Source: Beta vulgaris subsp. vulgaris
Taxonomy: Eukaryota; Streptophyta; Magnoliopsida; Caryophyllales; Amaranthaceae
Direction of reading: 5' to 3'
Length of the DNA stretch: 64,000 nt
NCBI RefSeq assembly: GCF_026745355.1
Contig: NC_079209.1
Location: forward strand, 5,957,507 to 6,021,506
The position numbers were made by a program, and so were the translations under genes. The notes below the pieces were generated by a model that was not told the DNA's origin, ran no database searches, and was given only the letters and a program-made list of their open reading frames with translations. How positions within the stretch are numbered: the stretch's first letter is position 1; each line of letters begins with the position of its first letter. This document shows positions 10,430 to 21,673 of the stretch, in pieces.

Positions 10430-11600
10430 GCTGATTTATTTCATGGTTTATTAACCAAGTACCCATGAGTTTTCAAAAAATGTACCTGGTGCCCTCCATG
10501 TTTTCAAAATTAACCAAATACCCTTCAGTTTTATGTAAATACACCAAATGCCCTTAATGACTAACGATGTTAACCGCTGTTAGTCATTGAACTTAATTTC
10601 CTGCTTTAAACCCTAATCTCCCCACCCTCCCACCACCCCTGCAACCTCCTCCACCCCAACTCCCTCCCCCAAACCCCACAGCTAGGGGTGTTCACGGGTG
10701 GTTAACCGTCCCGAAATAGCATTTCGTTTCGCTCTTTTTGCGAACCGTAACCGTTTAGACCGGTTACCACTTAAGCGATTAGCCGTTTTTCCAGTACGAT
10801 ATTTCGGTTAACCATTAATAATCGTTATTTATATAATTTATACTATTATGTTTTATTTAACGTACTATATATTTTCAATTTTTTTGTGCATATAATATTA
10901 TATATACTATAATATAAAATGTATTATAAAGTGGATAATAAATCCGTTAGAAAATATACTTAACCCTAATAATTCACTTCATTTCCTAATTATAGTATTT
11001 ATATTAGTACTAGAGTTTCCAAGTAATTACATACAAACTCTAATTGTTGTCACTTAACAACAAATATTAGAATTAATGTAATTGTTTCAAAATATTTCAC
11101 AACAACTAAATAGAGAAAAATATTTTGGTATTTCGGTTAACCGTTCACTCAAAAATCATAGCTGTACATGTACCATTTAACTATTAATTTTATCTGTTCG
11201 ATAACCGTACCGTTGAAACTTTTTTTTAATCGTTACGATAACCACCCATTTAGACGGTTTTTTTCGGTATTTCGGTACGGTTTTTGGTTTTGATTTTTTA
11301 TGAACACCCTTACCCGCAATCCCCCTCCCCCACCCCCGCGCCGCCGCAACCCAAACCCAGTTTCCCCAACCCTCCTCAAGCATCGCGCCCCCTCGATTTC
11401 GGAACAACCCCCTCCCCCCACTGCTGCTCCCGCCACATCACTACCCCCTTCCATTTTTGAGATCTCCTGGTGAATTTGCGAAGAAGGTCTTGCTAAGTAA
11501 CCCGAACAAGCTGCTTGCTGAGTAACCCGAACAAGCTGTTTGCAATGGGGGGTAGGGGAGGGGTGGGGTTCTGGGCTCGTGATGAGGGGTGGGGTTCTAG
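10430..11600. mobile_element. MULE-like flank with nested insertions
   Basis: The stretch starting near 10440 (ACCAAGTACCCATGAGTTTT, then repeated ACCAAATACCC words) resembles terminal regions of plant Mutator-like elements. It is followed by a C-rich block (10620-10680), which resumes at 11313-11480 after a hAT-like insertion and is cut again by a CACTA element at 11601. A second terminus was not identified. Confidence 0.35.
10683..11312. mobile_element. hAT-like non-autonomous element
   Basis: The terminal inverted repeats are TAGGGGTGTTCA and TGAACACCCTTA. The flanks (CCCACAGC and CCCGCAAT) could be a decayed 8-bp duplication, matching at 5 of 8 positions. Subterminal GGTTAACCGT and CGGTTAACC words appear at both sides. 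It has no transposase and separates two halves of a C-rich block. Confidence 0.65.
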
Positions 11601-13322
11601 CACTAGTGGAAAAATAAGGAAGGGTTGCGCTAAAAAAGGCCCTTAGGGCTGCGCTTTTTGACAGTAGTCCTTTCAATAGCAGCCCTTCACTTTTTAAGCG
11701 CAGCCCTTCACAACGAAGGGCTGCACTTTTACCTAAAAAGCGCATCCCTTTTAAGCATGAAGGGCTGCGCTTTTTGTTAAATGCGCAGCCCTTTTGACCC
11801 TAAAAAGATTTTTTTTTTTTTTTTTACATTTTTTTATGTCAAATTGACACAAAATCAATCCCAAACTTGAATATCCGAGTGAAACAACTGAAAACAGAAA
11901 GTAAAATGTAAAACTTTAACAATCCAGGGTAGCAATAGGCATTTCTCAATTTCTCCAATAAGGAACAATGTTTAAATGCGTAAATATCATAGGAATGACA
12001 ATATTCCTTGCAATTTTATAATTCTCACCAAGATGCAAAGTAAAAAAAAATCATGACAGCCATATTGTAGTGTTAGACCAGAGTGATTTGATATAGTACA
12101 AGTGATTTGATAAAGTACAAGTAAGCACGATAAAATACAACTGAAACACAAATACAACTGAAACCGAAACTTAGATCAGACGTAGCTACATATGAAAGAA
12201 GAAATGATATGAACGAAACCAGATCTAAGAAAAATTAAAAATAAAATTACAACAACAATAAATCTGGTTCATCTCAAAACTTTGTACCCCAAACAAAAAC
12301 GTTAAAAAAAAAAAACAGATCTGAGAAATAGAAGAACAGGAGTCTTCGATATGAACATGTCGAAGAAATAGAAATCTTGAGGAGGATCTGGACAGATGAA
12401 TATTTATCAAAAAGTGAAATAATGAAATTAAGATACGAAAAAATCTGGACAGATGAATATTTATCAAATATTATATATTCAGATACAAAAGACGAAATTA
12501 AAAACAAAATGAACCTAAACAAAAAACTAAGACCAGATTCAAAAACAAGAAACTTAGAAGATGAATGACGAAATTAACCAGATCTAGCAGACAAAATTAA
12601 GTTCGTTTCTCTCTCCTCCTTGTGTTCTTTCATGTCAAAATCGAAGAACTCGTCGGACTGTATGCCGGAGATCCGAAAACACGAAACTAAGAAGACCGTC
12701 GTTTAAGTTCGTTTCTCTCTCCTCTTTATGTTCGTGCTCATCGTTTGAAGATTGATTTTGGGAACTCGTCGGATTGTATGCCGGAGATTCATCTGTCCAG
12801 ATTTTTTTCGATCTATAGATCTCAACTTTTTGAGGATTGATTTTGGGAAGGAGAGGAAAAGGGAGAATTTGAGTGAAGGGAGGAGAGAGAGGCAGGCGAA
12901 TGTGAGGGAGGAGAGAGAGAATGAGAGACGAGAGATAACCTAGCGCTTCTTTTCAAAATAAAATAAAAAAAAAGCCCATGAAGGGCTGCGCTTGTCCCAA
13001 AAAACGCAACCCTTCATTTAAAAGGGCTGCATTTGACTAAAAAAAGAAGCACTACTTAGTCAGAAGGGCTGCGCCTTTTTAACAAGCGCAACCCTTCACT
13101 TAGTAGGGATGTGCTTGTAGAAAAAGCGCAGCCTTTCTGAATGTAAGAAGGGCTGTGCTTTTTCTAAAAACGCAGCCCTACTAAGTGAAGGGCTGCGTTT
13201 TTCTTCAAAAGCGCAGCCCTCTTCTGTTATGTAGGGCTGCGCTTTTGTAGAAAAGCGCAGCCCTTTATTAGTAGGGCTGCGCTTTTAGAAAAAGCGTAGC
13301 CCCTTTTTTTTTCCCCTTAGTG
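11601..13322. mobile_element. Non-autonomous CACTA (En/Spm-like) element
   Basis: It starts CACTAGTGGAAAA and ends in the inverse, ...TTTTCCCCTTAGTG, with a 3-bp TAG duplication on both sides (11598-11600, 13323-13325). Both subterminal regions (11620-11790 and 12970-13310) are dense arrays of AGGGCTGCGCTTTTT and its complement, the layout of CACTA transposase-binding repeats. The middle (about 11800-12960) is AT-rich and encodes nothing recognisable. It contains a short duplication of AATCTGGACAGATGAATATT at about 12385 and 12442. Confidence 0.85.
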
Positions 13323-13325
13323 TAG

Positions 13326-14378
13326 GCTCGTCATATGACATTTGTGATTGAATATCTAATTTATAAATTATTGTTGGTACTTGGTAAACATTATGAACTA
13401 GGTATCACTGTTCGCTTCGAGTGGATAGATGTTTAAAGTAACATATTGTACTTCACTTCTTATTCAATTAATGCTTCACTTAAGGGTGTATTAAATGTTA
13501 AGTGAGACATTTATTTTTAGAATATAATGTCTGTTCTTGCAAGTCTTTGTTACCAACCCCCAAGGTCATGCTCCTATATATTTGGAAACTTAGAAGAGCT
13601 TTTAAGGTTGAGATTATACAAATCATGGCGGCCTTGATTCGACGGCGAATTTTGTGGGAGAAGAATTGAAAGAAAATGCATGATTGTTTTGAAGCCGTGT
13701 GAGTAAAATTAATATTTCTAAACACTATTTGAATTCTCTTTTGTAACTCTTGTTGTCAGGCATCTCTCCGAAGACACAAGAGCTATATGCACTTGTATTT
13801 TTGATTTGCTGCCTTGATCTTGCGTAAGAAGTGAAGATCTGACTAGCTGTAACTACCTGCACAAGCTCTACAGATTAAGAGATATCGCATAGTGAGATGC
13901 GTTTTCGGTGATTGGCTTTATTAGACTCTTAAACAGAAGTCTTATAGTAAAAAGTAATGCAATATTGTAGAAACAATCGTTGTGCCTATAAATAAACATT
14001 AGAGGAAAAAAAGGCCAAGAACTGCGATCAAAAGTAGCCTAAGGTCGGGTTGCGTTTTTTCACCGTAACCCTTAACAATTAAGGGCTGCGGTTTTGGTCA
14101 AAACCGCAACCTTTTATCCATTAAGGGCTGCGATTTTCGAGAGAGGTATCATTTTTCATTAATGGATAAAGGGTCGCGGTTTTGAACTCTTTTGACCTAA
14201 AAATAACATTTTATTTTTCATTTTTTAGTCCTAAATGATCCCAAACAATTATATTTATAGAGAGACATATCATTTTTCATTACAAAATCATGTTTTATAC
14301 AAATATAGCGAAAGTTAAAAACTATTTATCGATGAGTCCTCAACCCTCAGGACTATAATAATACAGTATCATATCATT
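13326..14378. other. Intergenic, with CACTA-type subterminal fragment
   Basis: 13326-14030 shows no recognisable gene. At 14040-14180 AAGGGCTGCGGTTTT and its complement recur four to five times, like the subterminal repeats of the CACTA element to the left but with CTGCGGTTTT in place of CTGCGCTTTT. No CACTA end was seen here. Confidence 0.45.
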
Positions 14379-14477
14379 CTATTTCATTTGCTTCTTAGCA
14401 CTCAGACTTTGTAGGTTATGCTCCAGCTCCTTCACAAAATCGGTTGCTGCTCCTATTATTGAAGCTTGGTCCCCTTT
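14379..14477 (-). pseudogene. bHLH transcription-factor helix-2 fragment
   Basis: The minus strand reads KGDQASIIGAATDFVKELEH and continues NLQSLSAKKQMK before a stop. This is the second helix of a plant subgroup-Ia bHLH protein (family consensus GDQASIIGGxIxFVKELE). The basic region, helix 1 and the rest of the gene are not found in correct order nearby. A possible ACT-like stretch (DDIEVL...HDHLKI) lies at about 14870-14945, which is upstream on the minus strand and so in the wrong order. Confidence 0.5.
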
Positions 14478-15319
14478 TATTATATTGAGTGAAATTTGCA
14501 GATAAATTGTCCAAAAACACATAGAAGACGTGGGGTTCTCATTTTATTTATATGTTAAGTTGCATTTGAGTAGGATATAATGGTTGATCTGAACTTATAG
14601 ATCTCTCTGACTTCCAGTCCTCAAATCCTTACGGATCAATAAGTACATTGCACCAACTTATTTAACATTATTTCATGATGAAATACTTCAGCATAAATGT
14701 GGAATTTGGACAAAAAAAAGATTGGTGAACATTTGATACTTTGAGAATTGAGATTCACCTTACAACTCTGTTTCTCTTGTCATTCAAAAATTTAGAAAGC
14801 TGCAAACTTCCTGACATTATGAAGCGTTTATCCTGAATATTTTTCAATATTTGCGACTTATACAAATATCTTGAGATGGTCATGGTTACTATTTATGCTA
14901 CCACATAGAACTTCTATGTCATCGATGTCTCTGATTGCTAAACATAAGAATGTGGAAAGATGATTCAATTTTAAGGATCTTATTGCACGTCTCTCCATAA
15001 TTACGAGCGAGGAAATTTTCTTCATCTCTATCTGTTTGACAGTCTGCACTTTTAAAGACCCTCACAAATTGGAGTTTTCCCAACATAACAATACGTATAC
15101 ATAATGTCTGTAGGCATTAAAAAATTTAAACTGTGTCATTATATATAGTATCTTAAACAAGACCCTCTTAGATAGGATCTTGATGCTTCCTCGATTGTGC
15201 CCAAGTTTTCCTTGTTTGATGTATTAGTATCTTTTATCTTTAATTTCCACTGTAGTTTTGTGTTCATTGATCTTTATCTTTCTTTTTCAAGAGAGATTTC
15301 ATCATCTATCACTTATGTT
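14478..15319. other. Unassigned sequence
   Basis: No intact gene. The minus strand at about 14870-14945 has a weak resemblance to the C-terminal ACT-like part of bHLH proteins. The rest is unrecognised. Confidence 0.3.
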
Positions 15320-15985
15320 TGTGGAGGCTTTCATAAACGGCAGGTCCTCCAAGGCACTTGTCTATACAGGTGCATCTCATAACTTCGCAGTCGACAAAGA
15401 AGCCATAAGCTAAGGCTACGATATGCCAAGGAACCCGACATGCTAAGAATCATCAACACCTTACCAGTGTTGATCCATGGCATAGCTCGTAAACTGTCCC
15501 TTTGTTAGAGTAAATGGAAGGGAACGATTTATCTCACCATCGTCCCCATGGATGACTTCTCACTAGTATTGGGCATGGACTTCATTGACTCAGTGAAGCC
15601 ATGGACGTTCGAGAAGAACGAAACGATGACAATTGCCAAGGGCTATGAAGCATGCTCCGTCCCAATCACTCAAGAGGTGGTCGAAGTCAAACTCATCTCA
15701 GCTATGCAAGTCAATAAGGGATTCCAAAGGAGACAAGCAACACGCATATCAAGCGATGCTCGTCGAGGGGGGGATCAACAAGGCGATATTCTGGAGGAGG
15801 TTTCGGAAACCTTGAAGGAGTTTGAGGATGTAATGCCGCTGGAACTACAGAAGAATCTCCCGCCAAGATGAGAGACAGACCATTAAATCGAGTTGGAACC
15901 AGGAACAATGAGGCCTTATCGAATGGCGCCACCGGAGTTAGAGGAGTTGCTAAAGCAACTCAAGGAACTATTGGAAGCGTGGTTC
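15320..15985 (+). pseudogene. Truncated Gypsy pol: protease and start of reverse transcriptase
   Basis: Plus-strand frames give a retropepsin-like start with YTGASHNF (active-site TGAS), then DDFSLVLGMDFIDS typical of the protease-RT linker. A region around EEVSETLKEFEDVMP follows, and finally the RT entry motif YRMAPPELEELLKQLKELLE. Stop codons and a frame change interrupt it (for example after the PR region near 15505 and at 15870). All homology ends at about 15985, before the catalytic RT motifs. It is a dead fragment of a different Gypsy lineage from the element at 32678-54263. Confidence 0.75.
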
Positions 15986-16466
15986 ATATTTTTTATTTTA
16001 GAATTTAGTTTTAGTAGATAGCATTAGATCATAGAAATTTTATTTTTAAGACATTATTAAAAGAAATTAATGCTTTGAGAGAAATTATTTTTTTCATATA
16101 TTAAATATAACAAATATTTTCCTAACAAGATGAATAGAGCAAGCAAAGAATTGTTATAGTTATTTATATATTATATTAAGAAAAAAGCGTATATATAAGG
16201 AGCCACTAATACACGAGAAATTACTAGATATTGTCTGTATATCGTATTTTATTCTAGTTTTAAGAAAGACGTATAATAAACCTAAGAAACTGATTGTGGT
16301 CAGTAATTGGTTTTCAAAAGGTTTTAAATGTTAACTGGTCTCCTAAATCTTTACATATGATATGTACGCTTATCTAAGATACTGGTTTTAGATGTTAACT
16401 GCTCTTCCAAGTAAACAAAGAAACCAAGCATCACATTAGTCATCTCTCAGGTAATGATGAAATCAA
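15986..16466. other. AT-rich spacer
   Basis: No gene or recognised repeat was seen. Confidence 0.4.
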
Positions 16467-16813
16467 CTAGTATTTGGGCCCAGGCGTTGCTCCGGGTTGG
16501 TACTGTTTTACAAATTTGATATGCATTTTTTTCCATTTCCATTAAAATATATTAAGAAAAAGTCAACATTTAAAAGGTACAAATATTATAATGTGGACAC
16601 TTAAAATATGTCTAAATGTTAGTTGAGATGGTAATTGTGTCATATATAATTGCAAGATGTCACAGGTTCAAATCTTGTTGCAAGCTAATTTTACTTTTGT
16701 TACTTGACATGACTTGTCACTTGTGTATACATTGGACAATTCTAGTGGAGTAATCGAGGTGCCACGTGGCGTGTATACATTCTCACACACACCTTTTAAT
16801 ATATTTGTATAGA
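16467..16813 (-). mobile_element. Small non-autonomous Helitron
   Basis: On the minus strand it begins A|TCTATACAAATATATTAAAAGG and ends with a GC-rich hairpin region (about 16475-16500) and CTAG|T. This is the Helitron signature: 5' TC, 3' hairpin plus CTAG, insertion between A and T, no duplication. It shares terminal sequences with the larger Helitron at 19681-21806. It codes for no RepHel protein. Confidence 0.7.
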
Positions 16814-16919
16814 TAGATGATTATCTTGCACTCGTGATCAAATATATCAAGAGAGTTTATCATCTCATAACAATCCTTGATATTATCAAAATTCAGAGGA
16901 TGACATATTTTATCACTTA

Positions 16920-17252
16920 GAGTGCGTTCGCTTCATCTTAAAAAAAGTTTCAGGTGCAATCATCAGATCAGTTCAAATATGTTTCAATAAGGTCCAATAA
17001 GGTCTGACCAGATTAAATAAGTTCCAATCAGGTCCTATAAGTTTCAATAAGTTACAATAAGGTTCAAACAGTCAATTTTCAATAAGGTCTACTAAGTTTT
17101 AATCAGGTCGAATCAAGTCTAACAAGTTCCAATGGGGTCCAATAAGTTTCAATCAGGTCAATGAGCTCAATTAGGTCTAATCAGGTCCAATAAGTTCAAA
17201 TAAGTTCAGTTGAGATAGGTTCAAGGTTTTTAAAGTGAAGAGAACGCACCCA
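16920..17252. mobile_element. MITE with internal AATAAGGTCC repeats
   Basis: GTGCGTTCGCTTCATCTTAAAAA at the left is mirrored by TTTTTAAAGTGAAGAGAACGCAC at the right. The interior is some 20 loose copies of (A/T)CAGGTC(C/T)AATAAGT(T/C). A target duplication was not clear, so the superfamily is open. Confidence 0.6.
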
Positions 17253-17857
17253 TGACCTCAGTCATGAGCTGGAAAACCAAAAATGATTTGTTTTAGAGAA
17301 CTATCAAATTTGAACATTCGACCTTTTTTTTTTTGCTAGACTTTGTAGGTTAAAACACTTAACCCTTTTTTTATTATTTTTTTTTACTTATTCTTTCTTT
17401 TAGGTTTTTATAATTAAACTTGATGAACGATAAAAAGAATGTTAAGTGAATTTATCTAGGTTTTTTTTTACGTTGTATAAACATAGTATTTTTGTGTTAA
17501 TTGATTGAATTTGAATTTTTCGTTCTTATGTAAGAATTGATTGGGTTTGTGAATTGATTGATAAGATATTTGATGGATGTAATGTAATATTTTTTATTTT
17601 TACTTTTTCTAGTGTAAATGTACTAAATCTTATAGTCAATATTTCTTTTTTGATTGCTAAATTATAAACTTGATTGCTTTCAATTTTAAGTTAATTTTTT
17701 TAATGTTATATTTGAGTTTGACTTTATTTTTCCATTTTGTAGTAGTAATTGATTTACTAATGGACACTTAAGTAAATTTATAGGGGGGGTCCACTTCCCT
17801 TATATAGTAGAAAGAAAAATTTGTCAATAAATGCCATATATGTAAGGCACTTTTTCG
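17253..17857. other. AT-rich spacer
   Basis: T-rich, unstructured, no gene seen. Confidence 0.4.
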
Positions 17858-19660
17858 AATTAAAGAACTAGGTTGTCTGAAATTTTTTATAAATACCAAG
17901 GTTGGCTAATTTATTTGGAATCACTATCACTTAATGAAATCTTGCACTAGTAGAATAAATGCTTATTGCTGCGGTCAAAAAGTGGCACATTGCTGCGGTT
18001 TTGGGCGCGCAACAATTAGGGGGCAGCTATAGGTAAATAATATATTGCTGCGGTTTTAAACCGCAACAATATATGAACATATTGCTGCGATTTTTGGGCA
18101 AAACCGCAACAATATTTTATTTTTTATTTAAAAAATACAACATATTGCTACGGTTTTGGCTAGAAACCGCAGCAATATCTTGGTCTATTGCTGCGGTTGT
18201 TGCCCAAAATCGCAGCAATAGGTCATGGTACAGGCAAATTTTTTTTTTTTTTTTTTTTTTGCATTTTGCAATTTAATTTGAAAGAATAAAACAGACAACT
18301 AACCCATCCACTATCATTCTCTCATCCTTGCAATAGTCAAGTACAATAATAATACAAAAATAACCAAATCAAACCACCATATATTCAATAAAAATAATAT
18401 TTTATAAACCCTAATTACAAATATATATAAAAAACTGAAAACATAGCTAATAAGGAAAAAATAAAAATAAAACGAAAAATGAAATAAAATAGAAATACAG
18501 AAGTACATAGATTTAATAAAGAAAATTAAAAATTAAAGGAAAATGGAAAAATCAAATTAGATCTTGAAACGTTGGTGCAGAACGTTGGTGGAGACAACTG
18601 TGTGAAGCTGTTGGTGCAGAACGTTGGTGGAGACGACGTTGGTGCGGACAACGTTGGTGGAGACGGCAAACGACGGTGGTGGAGATGAAGATCTTCGACG
18701 GTGGTGGGAGACGAAGACGAGAACGACGGTGGTCGAGACGAAGATGAGAACGACGGTGGTGGAGACGAAGATCTTCGACGGTGGTGGAGACGGACGAAGA
18801 TGAGAACAACGAACAACGTGGGGCGAACGAACTCGAGACGAAAGCCTAAATGATGGGCTTGAACGAACGACGAAAAAATGCAAGAGAACGGCGAACAACG
18901 TGGGGCGAACGAACCTGAGACGAAAGCCTAACTGATGGGCTTGAACGAACGACGAACAAAAATGCAAGAGAACGACGAACAACGTGGGGCGAACGAACTC
19001 GAGACGAAAGCCTAACTGATGGGCTTGAACGAACGACGAACAAAAATGCAAAACAGATCGGGGGAATGAGGGTGAAGGTGAAATTACAAATTGCAAAAAC
19101 CGTTAGTTTTGATTCATTAGTGGTACGTGAAATTACGATTTTACCATCCCCCACCACCACTGCCCCTACCACATGCAACAACCATGCTTGCCACCGTTAC
19201 TGCAACCAACTACCACCACAACCAACTACATACAAAACCACCACCGCGCAAAAATTGTCCCACCCACAACCAACTACAAAACCACCACCACCTCCACCCA
19301 CTCAAAAATCATCCCACCCCACCCTAACCAACTATGAAACTACCATTACCTCCACCCACCAAAAAATATACCCACCCCATAATACTAACCAACAACAAAA
19401 CTATTGGCCACCACCTCGTAATGGTGGTTAGAAGAGAGAAGGGGATTGCAAGGAAAGTGAGTTTCGTGAGTTTTCGGTGATGGTGGTGGAGATTAATGGA
19501 ACGTAAGAAGGTAATTTCACATGCCACTAACGGAGCAAAATTGACGGTTTTGCGAAAATCGATCTATTAAATGATAGTGATTCCAAAAAAATAACAGAAT
19601 GTTGGTATTTATATATAAAATTCAAGCGAACTAGGTACTTCTTTTAAAAAATTGTCAAAA
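17858..19660. mobile_element. MULE-like/foldback element containing a CACTA left end
   Basis: About 85 bp at 17860-17940 recurs inverted at 19562-19655 (shared words TGATAGTGATTCCAAA, TTGGTATTTATA, AACTAGGT), so the two stretches are the ends of one element. Inside, CACTAGTAGAATAAATGC at 17946 with repeated ATTGCTGCGGTTTT/AAACCGCAGCAAT words (17965-18225) is a CACTA terminus. No matching CACTA right end was found. The rest holds GC-rich tandem repeats and no recognised transposase. Confidence 0.5.
18570..19050. repeat. Two coding-like minisatellites
   Basis: 18570-18800 repeats AACGTTGGTGGAGACGAC-like and ACGACGGTGGTGGAGACGAA-like units of about 20-24 bp. 18800-19050 has three copies of an about 82-bp unit that includes CAACGTGGGGCGAACGAACT. 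Unit lengths leave several frames open on the minus strand, producing long but low-complexity ORFs. No family is recognised, so these are treated as repeat-derived. Confidence 0.6.
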
Positions 19661-19834
19661 GTCTGGTATTTATAAACAAACTAGTGAGTGTCCCGGGCGA
19701 TGCTCCAGATTATTTCTTTTCGTAAATTTTGTGAGGAAAAAATTGACGTCATAATATGAAGAATACAAGAAATTGGAGTAAGACTTAAGTTTATAATAGT
19801 CTACTATCATTACCATTGATGTGTTAGGTATCTA

Positions 19835-20083
19835 CTCCCTCCGTTTCAAATTATAAGGCATGTAAACCACTTTTACGCATATTAAGAATTTAGTTAGTTT
19901 TAGTTAGATTTGCATAGGTAATAAGAATTGACATTAAATATTGTGTTGATAATAGAAAATAACCTATAATCTTATCTTGATAGTATAAAATTGCATTTAA
20001 TTTTACATTGGTAATGTAAAACGCCTTATATTGTGAAACAAAATTTTTTAGCTTAAATGCCTTATAATTTGAAACAGAGGGAG
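19835..20083. mobile_element. Stowaway MITE
   Basis: CTCCCTCCGTTTCAAATTAT at the left and ATAATTTGAAACAGAGGGAG at the right, with TA on both sides. Nested in the Helitron. The partial element at 63853 belongs to the same family. Confidence 0.92.
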
Positions 20084-20350
20084 TAACTACTTGTGTAGTC
20101 TTTAATGAGATATAATTACAAGATCGACCTTATTATATTTTATTTTGAAATATTAAACAATAGTGTTATGTTGTATCAATGGTTAAGCTTTCACTTTACC
20201 TTTCAATGGTCACATGTTTGATACCTTCTAACAACACAACATAATTTTTTTAGTTGAGGGGTTTGACATGAAAATAGAGCATTTGCATTAAAGCCTTATA
20301 GGAGAGTGCCACATGGCACATCGACATTATTATGAACGCCTTTTAATATA

Positions 20351-20553
20351 CTTCCTCCATTTCATAATACTCGCTATATTTTCCATTGTGGGAATTTTCA
20401 CATTGCTTGCTACACTTTCTTTTTGGGCAATAAACTCTCTATCTCTCCTCTCACATAGGTCCATTTTTTTTACTCTCTACCTTTTTCTTCTTCAAAAATT
20501 ACATAGGAGTCCGTGAATTGAGAAGTGTAACGAGTAATATGAAACAGATGAAG
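20351..20553. mobile_element. Stowaway MITE splitting a Helitron 5' end
   Basis: CTTCCTCCATTTCATAATAC at the left is matched by GAGTAATATGAAACAGATGAAG inverted at the right, with TA at both borders. It interrupts the inner Helitron terminus CCTTTTAATATA. Confidence 0.75.
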
Positions 20554-20561
20554 TATTATTA

Positions 20562-20857
20562 GGCCTTGTTTGGTTGTATATAGGAAGTCATACTTCCTAG
20601 GAAGTTGTTTTTTCCATGTATTTGAAATTCTTATGAAGTGTAAAATTGTGTTTGGTTGATAATGGGAAGTAGAACTTCCTATGGGAAGTTTTACTTACGT
20701 AGGGGGACCTAGGTAAGTAACTTCCTCCATTTTGGAGGAAGTAGAACTTCCTAGGAAGTGCAAATTCCCATGGTTTTGCTAACCAAACAACTTCATATAC
20801 TTCTACTTTCTAGGAATTTGCACTTCCCATGATTTGTTTTGTCAACCAAACAAGGCC
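20562..20857. mobile_element. Tourist/Harbinger-like MITE
   Basis: The perfect TIR GGCCTTGTTTGGTTG recurs inverted as CAACCAAACAAGGCC, with a TTA target duplication on each side (20559-20561, 20858-20860). The interior repeats ACTTCCTAGGAAGT palindromes. No coding capacity. Confidence 0.9.
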
Positions 20858-21265
20858 TTACTATAGATTTTCCCAATAGAAGTCTATCATTTGTATCAAA
20901 CCACAAACCACGCATCATTTTTACAGCAAGAAAGGACTGGAGAAATCTCGAGCGCCTGCTAAGGACTAGCTGCAACGATGGAGGAGGTGGCGGCCAAACC
21001 TAACCTAACCTAACCTAACCAATCCTCAATCTTAATCTTAAACCTCCTCGGTTTGGCTTTGGGTTTCTTATTGAAATAGGTAGTTTTATGAAACTAAAAC
21101 TCTTGTTCTAAAGTAACTTATCCAATCGTTAATCTTTATCTTAACCTTAATCCTACTCGGGCTCAGTTTCTTATTCCAAAAGCTATCCCTAATATAAATT
21201 AAATTGGCGAGTGTTATCATCTATCTATCTATCTATCTTTCTATCTATCGAAAAAATAAAAAAAA

Positions 21266-21673
21266 ATGGGTGATGAGAAATTAACAGAAGGGTACGAGCA
21301 GTTGGTCGATCCGAAGGTGGATACGAAGGTGCATTGGCAGACGGTGGTGGATAATGTGGGATCAGGTTTCAGTATCGGTTTTATGGGTGGTTTCCCGTAC
21401 CACTTGGTAAAAGGGCTGCATCAAAACTTTGGGTTTGGCACGGCCTTGAGATTGGCATTCCAAAAAGCACCACTTATGGGTACTGCTTTTGTGGGTTTTG
21501 GTCTAGCAGCTGACGCTGTCCAGATTGTGGACTCGTCAATTCGTGGTAAGGAGGATTTTTACAACATTTTCTTAGGTAACGCCTTCGAGGGAGCTGCTCT
21601 CAGGGCTAAGCATGGAATCATATCTGCGTCACGCTCCGCCCTCTGTACGGGAACTCTTTTCACCAATGAATAG
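21266..21673 (+). CDS. Tim17/Tim22/Tim23-family protein, divergent
   Basis: 135 aa, intronless, starting at the ATG after an A-rich run. Residues 32-60 (GSGFSIGFMGGFPYHLVKG) align with the first membrane segment of mitochondrial import-channel protein Tim17, including glycine-zipper spacing and the YHLVKG motif (FHFIKG in Tim17). APLMGTAFVGFG and the later ASRSAL, near the last membrane segment, also match the family order. Tim17 forms the TIM23 protein-import channel in the inner membrane. The usual Tim17 loop residues are largely replaced and the long plant C-terminal tail is missing. It lies within a Helitron on the opposite strand, so it is probably a captured copy. The frame is intact, but expression is unknown. 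Confidence 0.65.
   Translation: MGDEKLTEGYEQLVDPKVDTKVHWQTVVDNVGSGFSIGFMGGFPYHLVKGLHQNFGFGTALRLAFQKAPLMGTAFVGFGLAADAVQIVDSSIRGKEDFYNIFLGNAFEGAALRAKHGIISASRSALCTGTLFTNE

Noticed and set aside
11177..11745. Minus-strand ORFs of 76 and 170 aa
   Set aside because: They run across the hAT and CACTA borders in C-rich or repeat DNA, with low-complexity translation.
16620..16690. tRNA-like A/B box pattern inside the small Helitron
   Set aside because: The boxes are weak, no target duplication surrounds them, and a similar layout exists in the other Helitron. Treated as Helitron interior, not a SINE.
18526..19181. Several overlapping minus-strand ORFs up to 179 aa
   Set aside because: Produced by minisatellites whose unit leaves several frames open. 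The different frames show the same repeat pattern, and no family is recognised.
20995..21022. Run of CCTAA repeats resembling telomeric DNA
   Set aside because: Only four to five units, and the plant telomere unit is CCCTAAA. Best seen as a simple repeat.
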